Shown: positions 25,036-35,900, counted from the first letter of the stretch. The stretch: DNA of 64,000 nt from CG2-30-36-16 sp964372115 (GCA_964372115.1 CAYJPN010000011.1:62001-126000), one strand, 5' to 3'. The notes: generated by a model not told the origin, from the sequence alone. Translations and numbers: made by a program.

Positions 25036-27117
25036 ATGAAGAAAAATCTTTTCATAGTTCTTTTAATATTTTTTTCAAGCAGCTTAACTGCCCAGTGGGT
25101 TCCATGCAACGGACCCTGGACAGGCAGCGTTAATTGTTTCACAAATATTGGGACATCTGTTTATGCCGGAACTGAAGGAAACGGGATTTACATTTCCTCT
25201 AATAATGGTAGTAAATGGAGCCCTTCCAGTGTTGTTGGACTTTCAAACCATAATGTAAAATGTTTTCTCTGGTCGGGGACAAATCTCTACGCCGGCACCG
25301 AAGGAGGTGTATTTCTAAGTACAAACAACGGAGTAAGCTGGTTTGGTGTTAACAGCGGTTTGTATAACCAAAATGTCAATTCTCTTGTTCTGGTTGGTTC
25401 AAATATATTCGCAGGTACAACCGGAGGTGTATTTATTACATCAGATAACGGGGCTTCCTGGTATTATTCAAGCTACGGGCTGACGGATCAAAATGTAAAT
25501 TCGATGATAGTTTTGGGGAATGGAATTTTTGCCGGCACAACCCAGGGTGTATTCAAATCAATAGATAACGGCAATAGCTGGTCATCGGCTAATTTTGGTT
25601 TAATCAACCAGAATGTAAATATACTTTTTATTAACGGTAATACTATTTGGGCAGGCACTTCTTATTCTTCGGGTGCCGAAAGTATTTATAAGTCTACCGA
25701 CTATGGTAGCTCCTGGTTTTCATCTGGATTGTCAAATCTTTCTGTTTATTCCTTTGCCCTTTTTTCGTCAAATATATACGCAGGTACCAACTCGGGTATC
25801 TACAGAACATCGGATAACGGGGCATCCTGGTCATCGGAATTAGGAGATACAAAAATGCAAATTAAATCTTTTTATGTATCGGGCTCGAATCTAATTGCCG
25901 GTACACCGGAAGCAATATTTTTAACAACTAATGGCGGCACTGTTTGGGATGCGGTGGGTTACAATCGGGTTTATGTGTGGTCTCTTGATGCATCCGGACC
26001 AAATTTTTGGGCAACCGGGTATCAGCATTATGTTTATCTCTCCACTAACAACGGAGATAGCTGGATACCCCGAATAAACGATTTATACCCTGCATTTCGG
26101 TATCCGGAAATCACTTCATCGGGGGGGAACACATATGTTACATTCATTAATAATAACCTAACAAGAACAGGAGTGTATAAAACGACAAACGATGGTCTGA
26201 ACTGGCAGGAGATCGTTAATTTGTCAAATCGAGATATTATAAGTATTGCTGCCGCCACGGACACAATGATATTTTTAGGATTTTATTATAAAAACGGGGA
26301 ATATGGAATATATCGTTTAAGTAGCCTGTACTATCCATGGGGTTTATATAATGAAGGAGTCTGGGATATCGCAATAAAAGATACCAATGTTTTTGCTGCA
26401 ACCACTAACGGTATTTATCGTTCAACAAACGGCGGCTTCAATTGGGTGAATACCGGAATCTCCGGAAGTAAGCTTGCTGTATATGGTGAGTCTGTTTACT
26501 CTGTTGCCACAGACTACAGTTCCGGCAGAGGGATTTACCGAACTACCGATAATGGAGCAAGCTGGTATTCAATAGGCTTAAATGACAAACCCATTATGGG
26601 GCTTGCTGTTTATGAAAACAAAGTAATTGCCGGAGTTTACGGTGAAGGATTTTATATTACCACAGATGATGGGACGAATTGGTATCCTCGAAACGAAGGA
26701 TTAGACAGCATACCGGATAACATATCAGATATCGTAATAAAAAACGGAGTTGTTTTTAGTTCATTTGATGCCGCGTCAATTTGGAAAAGGAACCTTAGCG
26801 ATATTACAGAAATAAAAGAGAATCCGGTTGAAATTCCGACAATATTTTCATTATCGCAGAATTACCCCAATCCGTTTAACCCAACGACAACAATCAAATA
26901 TTCGGTGCCCAAAATCATAAATAATCAATCATCAATCGTAAATCTTAAAATTTACGACATTCTCGGAAGAGAAATTGCCACACTCGTAAATGAAGAAAAA
27001 ACACCCGGTATGTATGAAGTTGAGTTCAACGCAAAGTCATTATCAAGCGGAATATATTTTTACAAATTAGCCGTTGGCTCATTTACTGCAACAAAGAAAC
27101 TTATTTTGCTAAAGTAA
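25036..27117 (+). CDS. T9SS-exported BNR-repeat propeller protein
   Basis: 693 residues; signal peptide to about LTAQ (residue 20), GGA ribosome site. The body (~21-590) is again made of BNR-like repeats (SSNNGSKWSPSS, STNNGVSWFGV, TSDNGASWYYS) joined by GTNLYAGTEGGVFL-type strands, about twelve in all. The first five repeats are very similar to one another (NQNVNSLVLVGSNIFAGTT), suggesting recent internal duplication. The T9SS tail (last ~85 residues) contains AT-rich repeat copy 2. It is a paralogue of the previous gene with a different tail sequence, which fits separate evolution of body and tail. No enzymatic residues recognised. Confidence 0.87.
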   Translation: MKKNLFIVLLIFFSSSLTAQWVPCNGPWTGSVNCFTNIGTSVYAGTEGNGIYISSNNGSKWSPSSVVGLSNHNVKCFLWSGTNLYAGTEGGVFLSTNNGVSWFGVNSGLYNQNVNSLVLVGSNIFAGTTGGVFITSDNGASWYYSSYGLTDQNVNSMIVLGNGIFAGTTQGVFKSIDNGNSWSSANFGLINQNVNILFINGNTIWAGTSYSSGAESIYKSTDYGSSWFSSGLSNLSVYSFALFSSNIYAGTNSGIYRTSDNGASWSSELGDTKMQIKSFYVSGSNLIAGTPEAIFLTTNGGTVWDAVGYNRVYVWSLDASGPNFWATGYQHYVYLSTNNGDSWIPRINDLYPAFRYPEITSSGGNTYVTFINNNLTRTGVYKTTNDGLNWQEIVNLSNRDIISIAAATDTMIFLGFYYKNGEYGIYRLSSLYYPWGLYNEGVWDIAIKDTNVFAATTNGIYRSTNGGFNWVNTGISGSKLAVYGESVYSVATDYSSGRGIYRTTDNGASWYSIGLNDKPIMGLAVYENKVIAGVYGEGFYITTDDGTNWYPRNEGLDSIPDNISDIVIKNGVVFSSFDAASIWKRNLSDITEIKENPVEIPTIFSLSQNYPNPFNPTTTIKYSVPKIINNQSSIVNLKIYDILGREIATLVNEEKTPGMYEVEFNAKSLSSGIYFYKLAVGSFTATKKLILLK
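26911..26943 (+). repeat. AT-rich in-frame repeat in a sorting tail (copy 2)
   Basis: Encodes KIINNQSSIVN. The ~50 nt ahead of it are almost identical to those in the next three tail-bearing genes (27163, 29292 and 32967). Confidence 0.6.
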
Positions 27118-27162
27118 GTAATCATAAAAGTTAAAATTCTATTTCGGTAAGGAAAGTACCCC

Positions 27163-28878
27163 ATGAAAAGAAAAATATTTGCGATACTGTTTTTACAGTT
27201 TTTAATTATCCCGTCAATTAACGCACAAGTTACACTCGAGTGGGCTAATAATTATAGCGGAGTATATACTGTTGGTTCGCAGGCACGTGCGATTGCGCTT
27301 GATGCTTCCGGAAATATTTACGTTGCCGGCAGAAGTTATGATACCACGTTTGTCGGAGATGATGCCACATGCGATTATACTATAATAAAATATAACTCCC
27401 TCGGTGTTTTGCAATGGGCACATAGATATAACAGCCCGGGTAACGATGACGACTATGGCGATTATCTCGCGGTTGATGCTTCCGGAAATGTTTATGTATC
27501 CGGAAGAAGTATGGGAAACGGTACTGATTGGGATTATGCAACAATAAAATATAACACCGACGGAGTTCAAGAATGGGTGCAACGATATAATGGCGCTGCA
27601 AATGGAGAAGACAAAGTATCTGCTATTGGTCTTGATAACTCGGGAAATATTTATGTAACCGGGTGGAGTTACGGTACTGTTGCAGGTTCATCGTCAAACG
27701 GAATGGCTTTTACAACAATAAAATATAATCCTGCCGGAGCCGAACTCTGGGTAAAAAAATACAACACAACATATACATTAAACCCCGGGTTTGATTATGC
27801 ATATGGGTTGACTGTTGATAACTCCGGCAACATATATGTAACGGGGCAGACAATGGGAATGGGCGGAGTGCCCTACAGTTTTCTTCAGCAATGTGTTACT
27901 ATAAAATATAATCCTTTCGGTGATTCGGTTTGGGTTCAACGGTTTAGTTTAAATAACAATAGTACCAGCGGAATAAAACCGATTGCGATAGCCGTCAATA
28001 ATTCCGGTTCCGTATTTGTTACAGGTACTTGTTCTTTTAACGCGCCTACCGGAGTAGATTATTTTACAATAAAGTATAGTTCATCGGGCGAGTTGCAATG
28101 GTCAAACACATTCAGCGGACCGGGTGCGAATAATGATTTGCCGACTTCAATTGCGGTGGATAACAGTAACGTATATGTAACCGGCGGGAGCGCCGGAAGC
28201 ACATCGGATTACGACTATGCCACGGTTAAGTATGACTTTTCAGGCGTGCAACAGTGGGTGCAAAGGTACAACGGACCTGCAAACGGAATGGATATCGCTA
28301 GTTCAATTAAATTAGACACACTCGGTTATATTTATGTTACTGGAACAAGTACACGTGTACCGGTGACCGGACCTTTTGACATCGCGACAATAAAATATGA
28401 TTATTTTGGAAATCAAAAATGGCTTACAAGGTACACTGATAATTTATTTGAATGGTGCGGCGGAAATGCCATGGCAATAAACACAGCCGGAAATATTTTT
28501 ATTGCAGGCGCCAGTGCCGATTCTACGCAATCAAGTTTTGCCACATTAAAATATACGCAATCGCCAACAGGAGTTTACCAGGGAACTTCCAATTTGCCTG
28601 AGGATTTTTCATTATCGCAGAATTACCCCAATCCGTTTAACCCAACGACAACAATCAAATATTCGGTGCCCAAAACCAGAACTAATCAATCATCAATCAT
28701 AAATCTTAAAATTTTCGATATCCTCGGAAGAGAAATTGCAACACTCGTAAATGAACTGCAAGCGCCGGGAAGTTATGAAGTTATATTTAACGCCGGTTCA
28801 CTAGCAAGCGGAATTTATTTCTATCAGTTACAAACGGAAGATATGAATCTGGTAAAGAAGATGATATTAATTAGATAG
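27163..28878 (+). CDS. T9SS-exported SBBP-type propeller protein
   Basis: 571 residues; strong ribosome site (AAGGAAAG) and signal peptide ending near INAQ. Residues ~25-475 are about eight SBBP-type beta-propeller repeats, each with AIALDASGNIYVAGRS followed by YDYATIKYNTDGVQEWVQRYNG. Such repeats build a propeller with no known enzymatic role; the family is frequent in secreted proteins of soil and sediment bacteria. There is no pre-tail Ig domain: the propeller passes straight into the T9SS tail (SLSQNYPNPFNPTTTIKYS). The tail loop has a variant of the AT-rich repeat (KTRTNQSSIIN). Followed by a hairpin terminator and a gene-free gap. Confidence 0.88.
   Translation: MKRKIFAILFLQFLIIPSINAQVTLEWANNYSGVYTVGSQARAIALDASGNIYVAGRSYDTTFVGDDATCDYTIIKYNSLGVLQWAHRYNSPGNDDDYGDYLAVDASGNVYVSGRSMGNGTDWDYATIKYNTDGVQEWVQRYNGAANGEDKVSAIGLDNSGNIYVTGWSYGTVAGSSSNGMAFTTIKYNPAGAELWVKKYNTTYTLNPGFDYAYGLTVDNSGNIYVTGQTMGMGGVPYSFLQQCVTIKYNPFGDSVWVQRFSLNNNSTSGIKPIAIAVNNSGSVFVTGTCSFNAPTGVDYFTIKYSSSGELQWSNTFSGPGANNDLPTSIAVDNSNVYVTGGSAGSTSDYDYATVKYDFSGVQQWVQRYNGPANGMDIASSIKLDTLGYIYVTGTSTRVPVTGPFDIATIKYDYFGNQKWLTRYTDNLFEWCGGNAMAINTAGNIFIAGASADSTQSSFATLKYTQSPTGVYQGTSNLPEDFSLSQNYPNPFNPTTTIKYSVPKTRTNQSSIINLKIFDILGREIATLVNELQAPGSYEVIFNAGSLASGIYFYQLQTEDMNLVKKMILIR
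28671..28704 (+). repeat. AT-rich in-frame repeat in a sorting tail (copy 3, diverged)
   Basis: The first half has changed (AAACCAGAACTAATC) while the second half still reads AATCATCAATCATAAAT. Encodes KTRTNQSSIIN. Confidence 0.55.
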
Positions 28879-28898
28879 TTACTTATTAGTACTTTAAA

Positions 28899-28929
28899 AA
28901 AGCCGTGATATATTGATTATCATGGCTTT
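28899..28929 (+). terminator. Stem-loop, probable terminator
   Basis: 12-bp stem AAAGCCGTGATA/TATCATGGCTTT with one G-T pair and a 7-nt loop, 20 nt after the stop codon; only a short T stretch follows. The rest of the gap to 29291 is AT-rich and I see no gene or RNA in it. Confidence 0.5.
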
Positions 28930-29291
28930 ATTGATTACATCTTGGAGGCAGTAACTAAATTATTTGGTTCTCGAAAACGTAACTTTGTGCTAATAATTAT
29001 CAATAATGATATTATTGAAATATTTATCCTTACCCTTATTTTGATTCATCGTATCTCTAAAGACTATCAAATCACAAAATGAAAATAGCACATACTTAAT
29101 TACTGCTCCAAAAAAAATGTTAACAAAATTTTATTAGTTATGGACTAATAAGTTTCTATTTCATATTTTTATCTTAATCATTATTGTAATACCGATTCCC
29201 CTGCTGATGATCGGCAGAGTAAATTTACTATACAATTATTTTATTCATAAATATTAGATCCAAATTTTTATAAATCAAAATGGAAAATATT

Positions 29292-31082
29292 ATGAAAACC
29301 TTTAAAAACATTCGTCTCCCTCGCTGTCTCACAACGCCGCTTGTGGTAATACTAATTTTTATATCTAATTCATTCTCTCAAACGCCCAATGTATTATGGG
29401 AAAAAACATTCGGCGGAAGCAATATAGATGTCGGCTATTGCGTTCAACAAACAAATGACGGAGGGTTTATTATAAGCGGTTATACGCGTTCGTATGGAAC
29501 CATGAACGGGCGCAACGTATGGCTGATTAAAACAGACGCCGGCGGCAATATGTTATGGAATAATACATACGGCGGCAATAATGATGACGAGGGTTATTCA
29601 GTTCAGCTGACTTCAGACGGAGGTTATATAATAACGGGTTACACTAAATCATTCGGTTTCGGAGGAACTGATGTTTATCTTATAAAAACAGATTCTTTAG
29701 GGAATAAAATTTGGGAAAGACCCTATGGCGGAACCTCTGATGATGAAGGTTATTCCGTATTGCAGACATCTGATGGCGGTTATTTAATCGGCGCTGCGAC
29801 TTCATCATCCGTCGCTGGAAGCAGGGATGGATGGATACTCAAAACTGATCAATCGGGTAATACGCAATGGATGAAAAATTTCGGCGGTTTAAGCTCCGAC
29901 GGAATAAGAAGCGTTGAAAAAACCTCCGATGGCGGATACATCTTCACCGGTTGGACGTATTCTGGGAGTTCCGGTCCCCTCGGTGATGCCTGGTTGGTTA
30001 AAATTGACTCGGTCGGAAATCAACAATGGACCAAGGCATTCGGAGGAAGCAGTGTCGACCGCGGTTATTGGGTTCAACAAACTTCGGATGGAGGTTACGT
30101 TCTTACAGGTTACACTGATTCCTTTGGCGCCGGATTGTACGACATGCTCCTTATAAAAACAGACAACGCAGGAAACCAGCAATGGATGAAAACTTTCGGC
30201 GGAACCGGAAGGGATTATGGAAATTCATTGGCGCAGACATCAGACGGCGGATATATTATTGCAGGATATACGCTTTCTTACGGAGCCGGCAGCGACGATG
30301 TTTGGCTTGTTAAATCAGATAACAATGGGAGTATTGAGTGGAGTAATACATACGGCGGAGCTCAGTCTGATGTTGGATATTGTGTAAAAGAAACCTCCGA
30401 CGGAAATTACATAATTGTGGGGCATACACTCTCCAGCGGTGCCGGGGTACATGATATTTGGTTGATAAAAACCGGTTCAAGCATTCCGGTAGAATTAACT
30501 GATTTTGATGCGGAAGTGTATAACGGAAACGTTGTGTTATTATTCACTACCGCAACAGAACTTAATAATAAAGGATTCCAAATTAAAAAAACTCTGTTAA
30601 CCAGTGAGCCGCCGGATAAAAATAACCGCGTTTGGCAAGAATTAAGTTTTATTAAAGGCAGCGGATCATCCGCTGAACCGAACTACTATTCGTTCATCGA
30701 TAAAAATGTTTCGCCGGGAATTTATCTTTACAAATTAAGCCAATTAGACTTTGATGGTAGGTATGAAAACTTAGCAGAGATAGAAGTATCTGTTGTTTCG
30801 CCAACAAAATTTCAGCTGCATCAAAATTACCCCAATCCATTTAACCCAACGACAACAATCAAATATTCGGTGCCCAAAATCATCAATCATAAATCATCAA
30901 TCATAAATCTTAAAATTTACGACATCCTCGGAAGAGAAATAGCCACACTCGTAAACGAAAATAAACCGCCGGGAAATTACGAGGTGAATTTTGATGGAAG
31001 TAATCTGAGCAGCGGTGTTTATTTTTATAAAATGACTGCAGGCAGTTTTACGACTGTTAAAAAGTTAAACTTGATAAAATAA
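29292..31082 (+). CDS. T9SS-exported seven-repeat propeller protein
   Basis: 596 residues from the ATG at 29292; an ATG four codons earlier is possible, but GGAAAA lies at the right distance for the second one. Signal peptide to about NSFSQ. Seven ~52-residue repeats follow (~33-400), each LWxKTFGG..DDxGYSVQQTSDGGYIITGYT and then DVYLIKTDSxGN. Seven copies fit one complete seven-bladed propeller. The pre-tail Ig domain (IPVELTDFDAEVYNGNVVLLF) carries an expanded loop (LTSEPPDKNNRV), and the T9SS tail carries AT-rich repeat copy 4. The repeat type is common in bacterial and archaeal secreted proteins without known activity. Ends in a strong terminator. Confidence 0.88.
   Translation: MKTFKNIRLPRCLTTPLVVILIFISNSFSQTPNVLWEKTFGGSNIDVGYCVQQTNDGGFIISGYTRSYGTMNGRNVWLIKTDAGGNMLWNNTYGGNNDDEGYSVQLTSDGGYIITGYTKSFGFGGTDVYLIKTDSLGNKIWERPYGGTSDDEGYSVLQTSDGGYLIGAATSSSVAGSRDGWILKTDQSGNTQWMKNFGGLSSDGIRSVEKTSDGGYIFTGWTYSGSSGPLGDAWLVKIDSVGNQQWTKAFGGSSVDRGYWVQQTSDGGYVLTGYTDSFGAGLYDMLLIKTDNAGNQQWMKTFGGTGRDYGNSLAQTSDGGYIIAGYTLSYGAGSDDVWLVKSDNNGSIEWSNTYGGAQSDVGYCVKETSDGNYIIVGHTLSSGAGVHDIWLIKTGSSIPVELTDFDAEVYNGNVVLLFTTATELNNKGFQIKKTLLTSEPPDKNNRVWQELSFIKGSGSSAEPNYYSFIDKNVSPGIYLYKLSQLDFDGRYENLAEIEVSVVSPTKFQLHQNYPNPFNPTTTIKYSVPKIINHKSSIINLKIYDILGREIATLVNENKPPGNYEVNFDGSNLSSGVYFYKMTAGSFTTVKKLNLIK
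30875..30908 (+). repeat. AT-rich in-frame repeat in a sorting tail (copy 4)
   Basis: Here the unit AATCATCAATCATAAATC is nearly a tandem duplicate; encodes KIINHKSSIIN. The copy in the protease gene (35799-35831) is almost identical. Confidence 0.6.
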
Positions 31083-31106
31083 CCGGAAGAAGAATTTTTT
31101 CTGATT

Positions 31107-31137
31107 AACCCGGACAAATTCCGGGTTTTTATTTTTT
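31107..31137 (+). terminator. Rho-independent terminator
   Basis: 8-bp stem AACCCGGA/TCCGGGTT, 5-nt loop, then TTTATTTTTT. The clearest terminator in the window. Confidence 0.85.
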
Positions 31138-31237
31138 GGTATTTGAATATTTCGTGTATCCGATTATCTTTGCCCTTCAAAATTTCCCTCAGCTAATTTT
31201 ACTGCTTAAAAACAATATATATGTATAGGAATAAAGT

Positions 31238-32830
31238 ATGAAAAACCTCATCATGCTATTGGTATATAGTATGTCAGTGTACGCGCAGGTAAATACCAAA
31301 ACTAATTTTGTAAATTTTGTCGACAGTTTAATTAATGTTATTCCGAATACTGAATTTTCCAATGAGTACAAAACACCTCCTGCAATTAAGCTTAATACCT
31401 GGGCAAATATTATCCAGTATATTAATGATGGTGATTATTCCTCAGCCGAAGATTCAGCCAACAGTTTGGATTACAATTTATATAAACTCATCGATTCATC
31501 CGTCGCACCAAATAAAGATTATTATGCCCTGGTAAAGAAGAGCGGCGGAATAAACTATTGGGGGATATTTATTCTTAATCCTTCCCCTATTCGTCAAAAA
31601 CTATTTATTCAATCACCTCATCCGAAGTACGACACCTTTACTGGAAAACAGAGCGCGCTTATTTTTCAACAGCTTGGCTGCAAAGCATTATTCATAACGG
31701 GAACGCATCGCTGCAATAACGATACTCTAACGGCTTGTGCCGGTACCACATCTGTTTGCGGGGAAGTTTCAACTAAATATAGAATATCGGACCAGGCACA
31801 CAATGTGAATGGAACGATGCAAAAAACTACAGTCGTTATGAATAATAATATACCCGATATGATTGTAATTCAGCCTCATGGTTTTGCACAAGACCCGGGC
31901 GACCCCGATTTGATAATGAGTAACGGAACGCAGTTAGTTCCCTCTCCCGATTATCTCTCTACGTTAAAAACAAATCTCCTTGCAATTGATGACACACTAA
32001 CTTTTAAGATTGCACATGTGGATGTTGCCTGGACAACCTTAACCGGAACTACAAATACTCAGGGTAGACTTATTAACGGCAGCCCTAATCCATGCAGTCA
32101 GAGCGCCTCATCAACTACCGGAAGATTTTTGCACATTGAACAGGCATATGCACTACGCAGCAGTAATGCCGGGAGACAAAAATTAGCAGATGCACTTTCT
32201 CAGACTTTTCCCGAAGATACTTTTCCTGTTGAGCTTTCTTCATTTAGTTTTTTTGTAGAAGGAGAAAAAATAATTCTTCAATGGCAAACCGCCACCGAAG
32301 TAAATAATTATGGATTTGAAATTGAAAGGACTTTACCCCTCCCCTTTGTTTATTCAGAAGAGGGTAGTTTGACAAATCAGAACGGGAGAGATTGGGAAAC
32401 AATTGGATTTGTTCCCGGAAGCGGTAATTCTAACTCAACAAAAAAATATTTCTTCGTTGATAATAATGTTAAAACATATAAAAATGTTTATCGTTTAAAG
32501 CAGATAGACACCGATGGCAAAGTTGAATTCACCAGGATGATCACGGTTAATTTTGGAACCACCCGGGCGGAATTTTTACTTATGCAGAATTTCCCAAATC
32601 CTTTTAACCCCGTTACGGCAATAATATTTAAAACTCCGTTCGATTCTTATATAACAATTGCAATTTTTAACCCCGCCGGAGAACTTGTAAAAGAACTCTT
32701 TAAAGGCGTAGCAATTTCCGGAACTCATGAAGTAATTTTTGATGCATCAAATTTACCCAGCGGAATTTATTTCTGCCGGATGATTACACCTTCAGGTTCA
32801 TCAACCAAAAAACTTTTACTGATGAAATGA
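31238..32830 (+). CDS. T9SS-exported protein, possible metal-dependent hydrolase
   Basis: 530 residues with short signal peptide (MKNLIMLLVYSMSVYAQ) and AGGA ribosome site. The N-terminal ~300 residues are not a family I can name with confidence. They contain spaced His/Asp motifs (IQSPHPKYD, FITGTHRCNN, QAHNVNG, VIQPHGFAQD) reminiscent of the zinc-dependent N-formylglutamate-amidohydrolase / poly-gamma-glutamate-hydrolase fold, plus a Cys pair (CAGTTSVCG). This is a weak resemblance. The pre-tail Ig domain (FPVELSSFSFFVEGEKIILQWQTATEVNNYGFEIE) has a long extra loop (LPLPFVYSEEGSLTNQNGRD, DNA 32333-32395, partly palindromic). The T9SS tail has no AT-rich repeat. Transcribed alone, after a strong terminator. 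Confidence 0.8.
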   Translation: MKNLIMLLVYSMSVYAQVNTKTNFVNFVDSLINVIPNTEFSNEYKTPPAIKLNTWANIIQYINDGDYSSAEDSANSLDYNLYKLIDSSVAPNKDYYALVKKSGGINYWGIFILNPSPIRQKLFIQSPHPKYDTFTGKQSALIFQQLGCKALFITGTHRCNNDTLTACAGTTSVCGEVSTKYRISDQAHNVNGTMQKTTVVMNNNIPDMIVIQPHGFAQDPGDPDLIMSNGTQLVPSPDYLSTLKTNLLAIDDTLTFKIAHVDVAWTTLTGTTNTQGRLINGSPNPCSQSASSTTGRFLHIEQAYALRSSNAGRQKLADALSQTFPEDTFPVELSSFSFFVEGEKIILQWQTATEVNNYGFEIERTLPLPFVYSEEGSLTNQNGRDWETIGFVPGSGNSNSTKKYFFVDNNVKTYKNVYRLKQIDTDGKVEFTRMITVNFGTTRAEFLLMQNFPNPFNPVTAIIFKTPFDSYITIAIFNPAGELVKELFKGVAISGTHEVIFDASNLPSGIYFCRMITPSGSSTKKLLLMK

Positions 32831-32966
32831 GGTTTTTATGTTTATAGATTAGTTAATTGAACCAGCGGGAAGCACTGCCATGAAGTTATAGTTGGTTGCA
32901 ATAGTTGCAAAGAATTTGTAGCTTATTTTGTATAACTTATTCGTGTTAATTACAGCAGGAGATAAA

Positions 32967-35900
32967 ATGAAAAAGTTTTTTTTCGTCATAATTTTTCTCG
33001 TTTTTGCTTTAACCACAATATACTCACAAGACATTTCCGAATTAATTTCTGCAAAAATAGCCCCTGAGTTTTTATCGGAGATTATCAAACAAAAACCTGA
33101 ATATGCTTCACTTAAAAGTTCATCTGTAATTTTGGGTGAAAAAGCTATCGTCTACTCCAAAGAAAAAGATTTGTATAAGTCTGTCATCAGGATAAAAAAA
33201 AATAGTATCCCGAAAAATCTTCCGGTACAGATTAATTCGTCATCTCAAAACTTTGCAACTGCCCGACTATCGATCGATGATATGATTAAGCTGGCTGAAA
33301 ATGAAGATGTAATTTATATCTATCCGGGGGAAGTATTTTATCCGACCAATGATGTTACCGGTGGACTTATTGGTTCCGACCTCGTCCACGGGGGCTTCAT
33401 AAACAACACGCCTTACATGGGAACGGATATAATAGTTCTTGTAATTGACACGGGAATTGATTGGGATCATCTTGATTTTCGCGATCTTGGTGACAACACA
33501 AAAAGCAGAATTTTATTTATATGGGATCAAACGGACAACACGGGTGGTGGAACTCCCGAGGATAGGGACGCCATTAATTTTAGCGGTTTGAATTATGGCG
33601 TTGAATACACAAACGAAGAAATAAATGGTGAAATTGATGGAACTAATGTCGGAGTAGTCTGGGAAGAAGATACTAATGGGCACGGAACTCACGTGTCCGG
33701 CAGCGCTGCTGGTAACGGCGCGTCAATTCCGGGGACGCAAAAATACTTAGGAGTTGCTCCCGCTTCCGATATTGTTTTTGTGAAAGCAGGAAACGGGTCA
33801 TTTTCAACGGCTGATTTATTAAACGCGCTGCAATACGCAAAAGCCATTGCAAACACTACTTTAAAACCTGTTGTTGTTAATTTGAGTATCGGCGGACACT
33901 CAAATGCGCATGACGGTACACGCGACCTTGATGAAAAGGTTGATGAATTTACTTCTTCCGGCGCCGGGCGTGTCGCGGTAATATCGGCAGGTAACGATGG
34001 CGGCAATGCAATTCATATTTCAGTATCTGTTAACCCCGGCAATACGACAAGTATTACTTTTTCAGTCCCTGTTTATACCGCAAATGTCGGAACGGATAAT
34101 GATTATTTCGGTTTTGATCTGTGGTGTAACAACAGCGACGATGTTACCGCAACTGTGCTTTCTCCCAATGGTGATTCATTACGTCAAACTGTTAATACAT
34201 CGGGAACCGGACAAACGAATGATGGCTATATATATTTATATAATAATATTTCACCCGACCACACAAACGGGGACAGAAGAATTTATACAAGAGTTTATGA
34301 TGGTGTTGCTGCACATCCACCTGCAAGCGGAACATGGACGTTGAAGATCATAAATAATTCAGCAGCACAGATGACTTATCATGGCTGGCTGTTTACAAAA
34401 ACAATGGGTGTTACTTTGAACGGCGGGGACAAAAACTATACTGTTGCTTCTCCCGGCACTGCCCTTTCCGCTATAACTGTCGGCTCTTATGTTAGCCGGT
34501 GGCGTTGGCACACAAGCGGCGGAGCAAATGTTTTTTATACCGGAACCGATTACTCGGATGATATTTCGAGCTTTAGCAGTATTGGTCCTACGCGCGATGG
34601 AAGGCAGAAACCTGAAATTACATCTCCCGGACAGGGAATAATTTCTTGTACTTCTACTGATGCTTCCCCAAGTGCCGGAAATATTATTGATCCCTATTAT
34701 CACCTAAATCAAGGTACAAGTATGGCATCACCTATTTGTGCGGGCGCAGTGGCACTAATGCTCGATTATAACCCGACACTAACGGCTGCGCAGATAAAAG
34801 ACTATCTTATCAACAGCAGCGTAACCGATTCTTACACTGGCGGGGCGCTACCGGATTATACATGGGGATACGGTAAACTAAATGTGTTTAATGCTATTGG
34901 AAATATCTACAGCGGAGCAGCCTCAACTTTTCAAAATTTATTTGCTTATGATACCTGGACATCGAGCGCCGAAGAAACCGTTGTAAAGAATGAAAAAATA
35001 GCTATCCGTTTTACTCCAACCAATACCGGCGAAGTTACCGGCGCATTTTTCCATCCATCAAGTACGGTTAGTTTAACGGGTCCAATAAACTTTGCTATTT
35101 TTTCGGATAACGGCGGTCTCCCGGATGCTCTACTTAACGGTTCGTTTGTTTCAGTTGAACCTTCCCAAATTAGTGTTTATAGCTGGAATTACGTCGATTT
35201 ATCTTCCCTTAATGTCCCGGTGAATGCCGGAACCGATTATCATATAGTTCTGAGCAATTCATTCGGCAATGATTTTTCAGTGTTCTATGATAACAATTCC
35301 ATTGATAACCGATCGAGCAAGTATGAAGCCGCTCTGGTTGTGGGTTATGAATGGAATGCATTTTCTACAGGCGATTTTAGACTCAGAACAGTTGTCTCTA
35401 CAAATCAGTCACTCCTGCCGGTTGAACTGATTTCATTTACTGCCGCACCGATTAACGATGGGGTTCTTCTTGAGTGGCAAACTTCAACGGAAGTAAATAA
35501 CTTCGGGTTTCAAGTTCAAAGAACAATTATAAATTCTAAATTAAAAATTAAAAATTGGGAAGATGTTGGATTTGTGCAGGGCAGCGGAAATGCTAATTCA
35601 TCAAAGAGTTATTCATTTACAGATGCAACTCCACCAAGCGGAATGGTTCAGTACAGATTAAAACAAATTGATAACGATGGTAAATATAACTACAGCGATA
35701 TTGTAGAAGTTAATGTTGAAACGCCGACACAATTTGCGCTGGAACAAAATTACCCCAACCCGTTTAACCCAACAACAACAATCAAATATTCGGTGCCCAA
35801 AATCATCAATCATAAATCACCAATCATAAATCTTAAAATTTACGACATCCTCGGCAACGAAGTAGCAACACTTGTAAATGAAAACAAAGTGCCGGGAAAT

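Noticed and set aside
33997..34344. Long frames overlapping the subtilase gene on both strands
   Set aside because: They lie wholly inside the protease, whose catalytic motifs and frame are intact.
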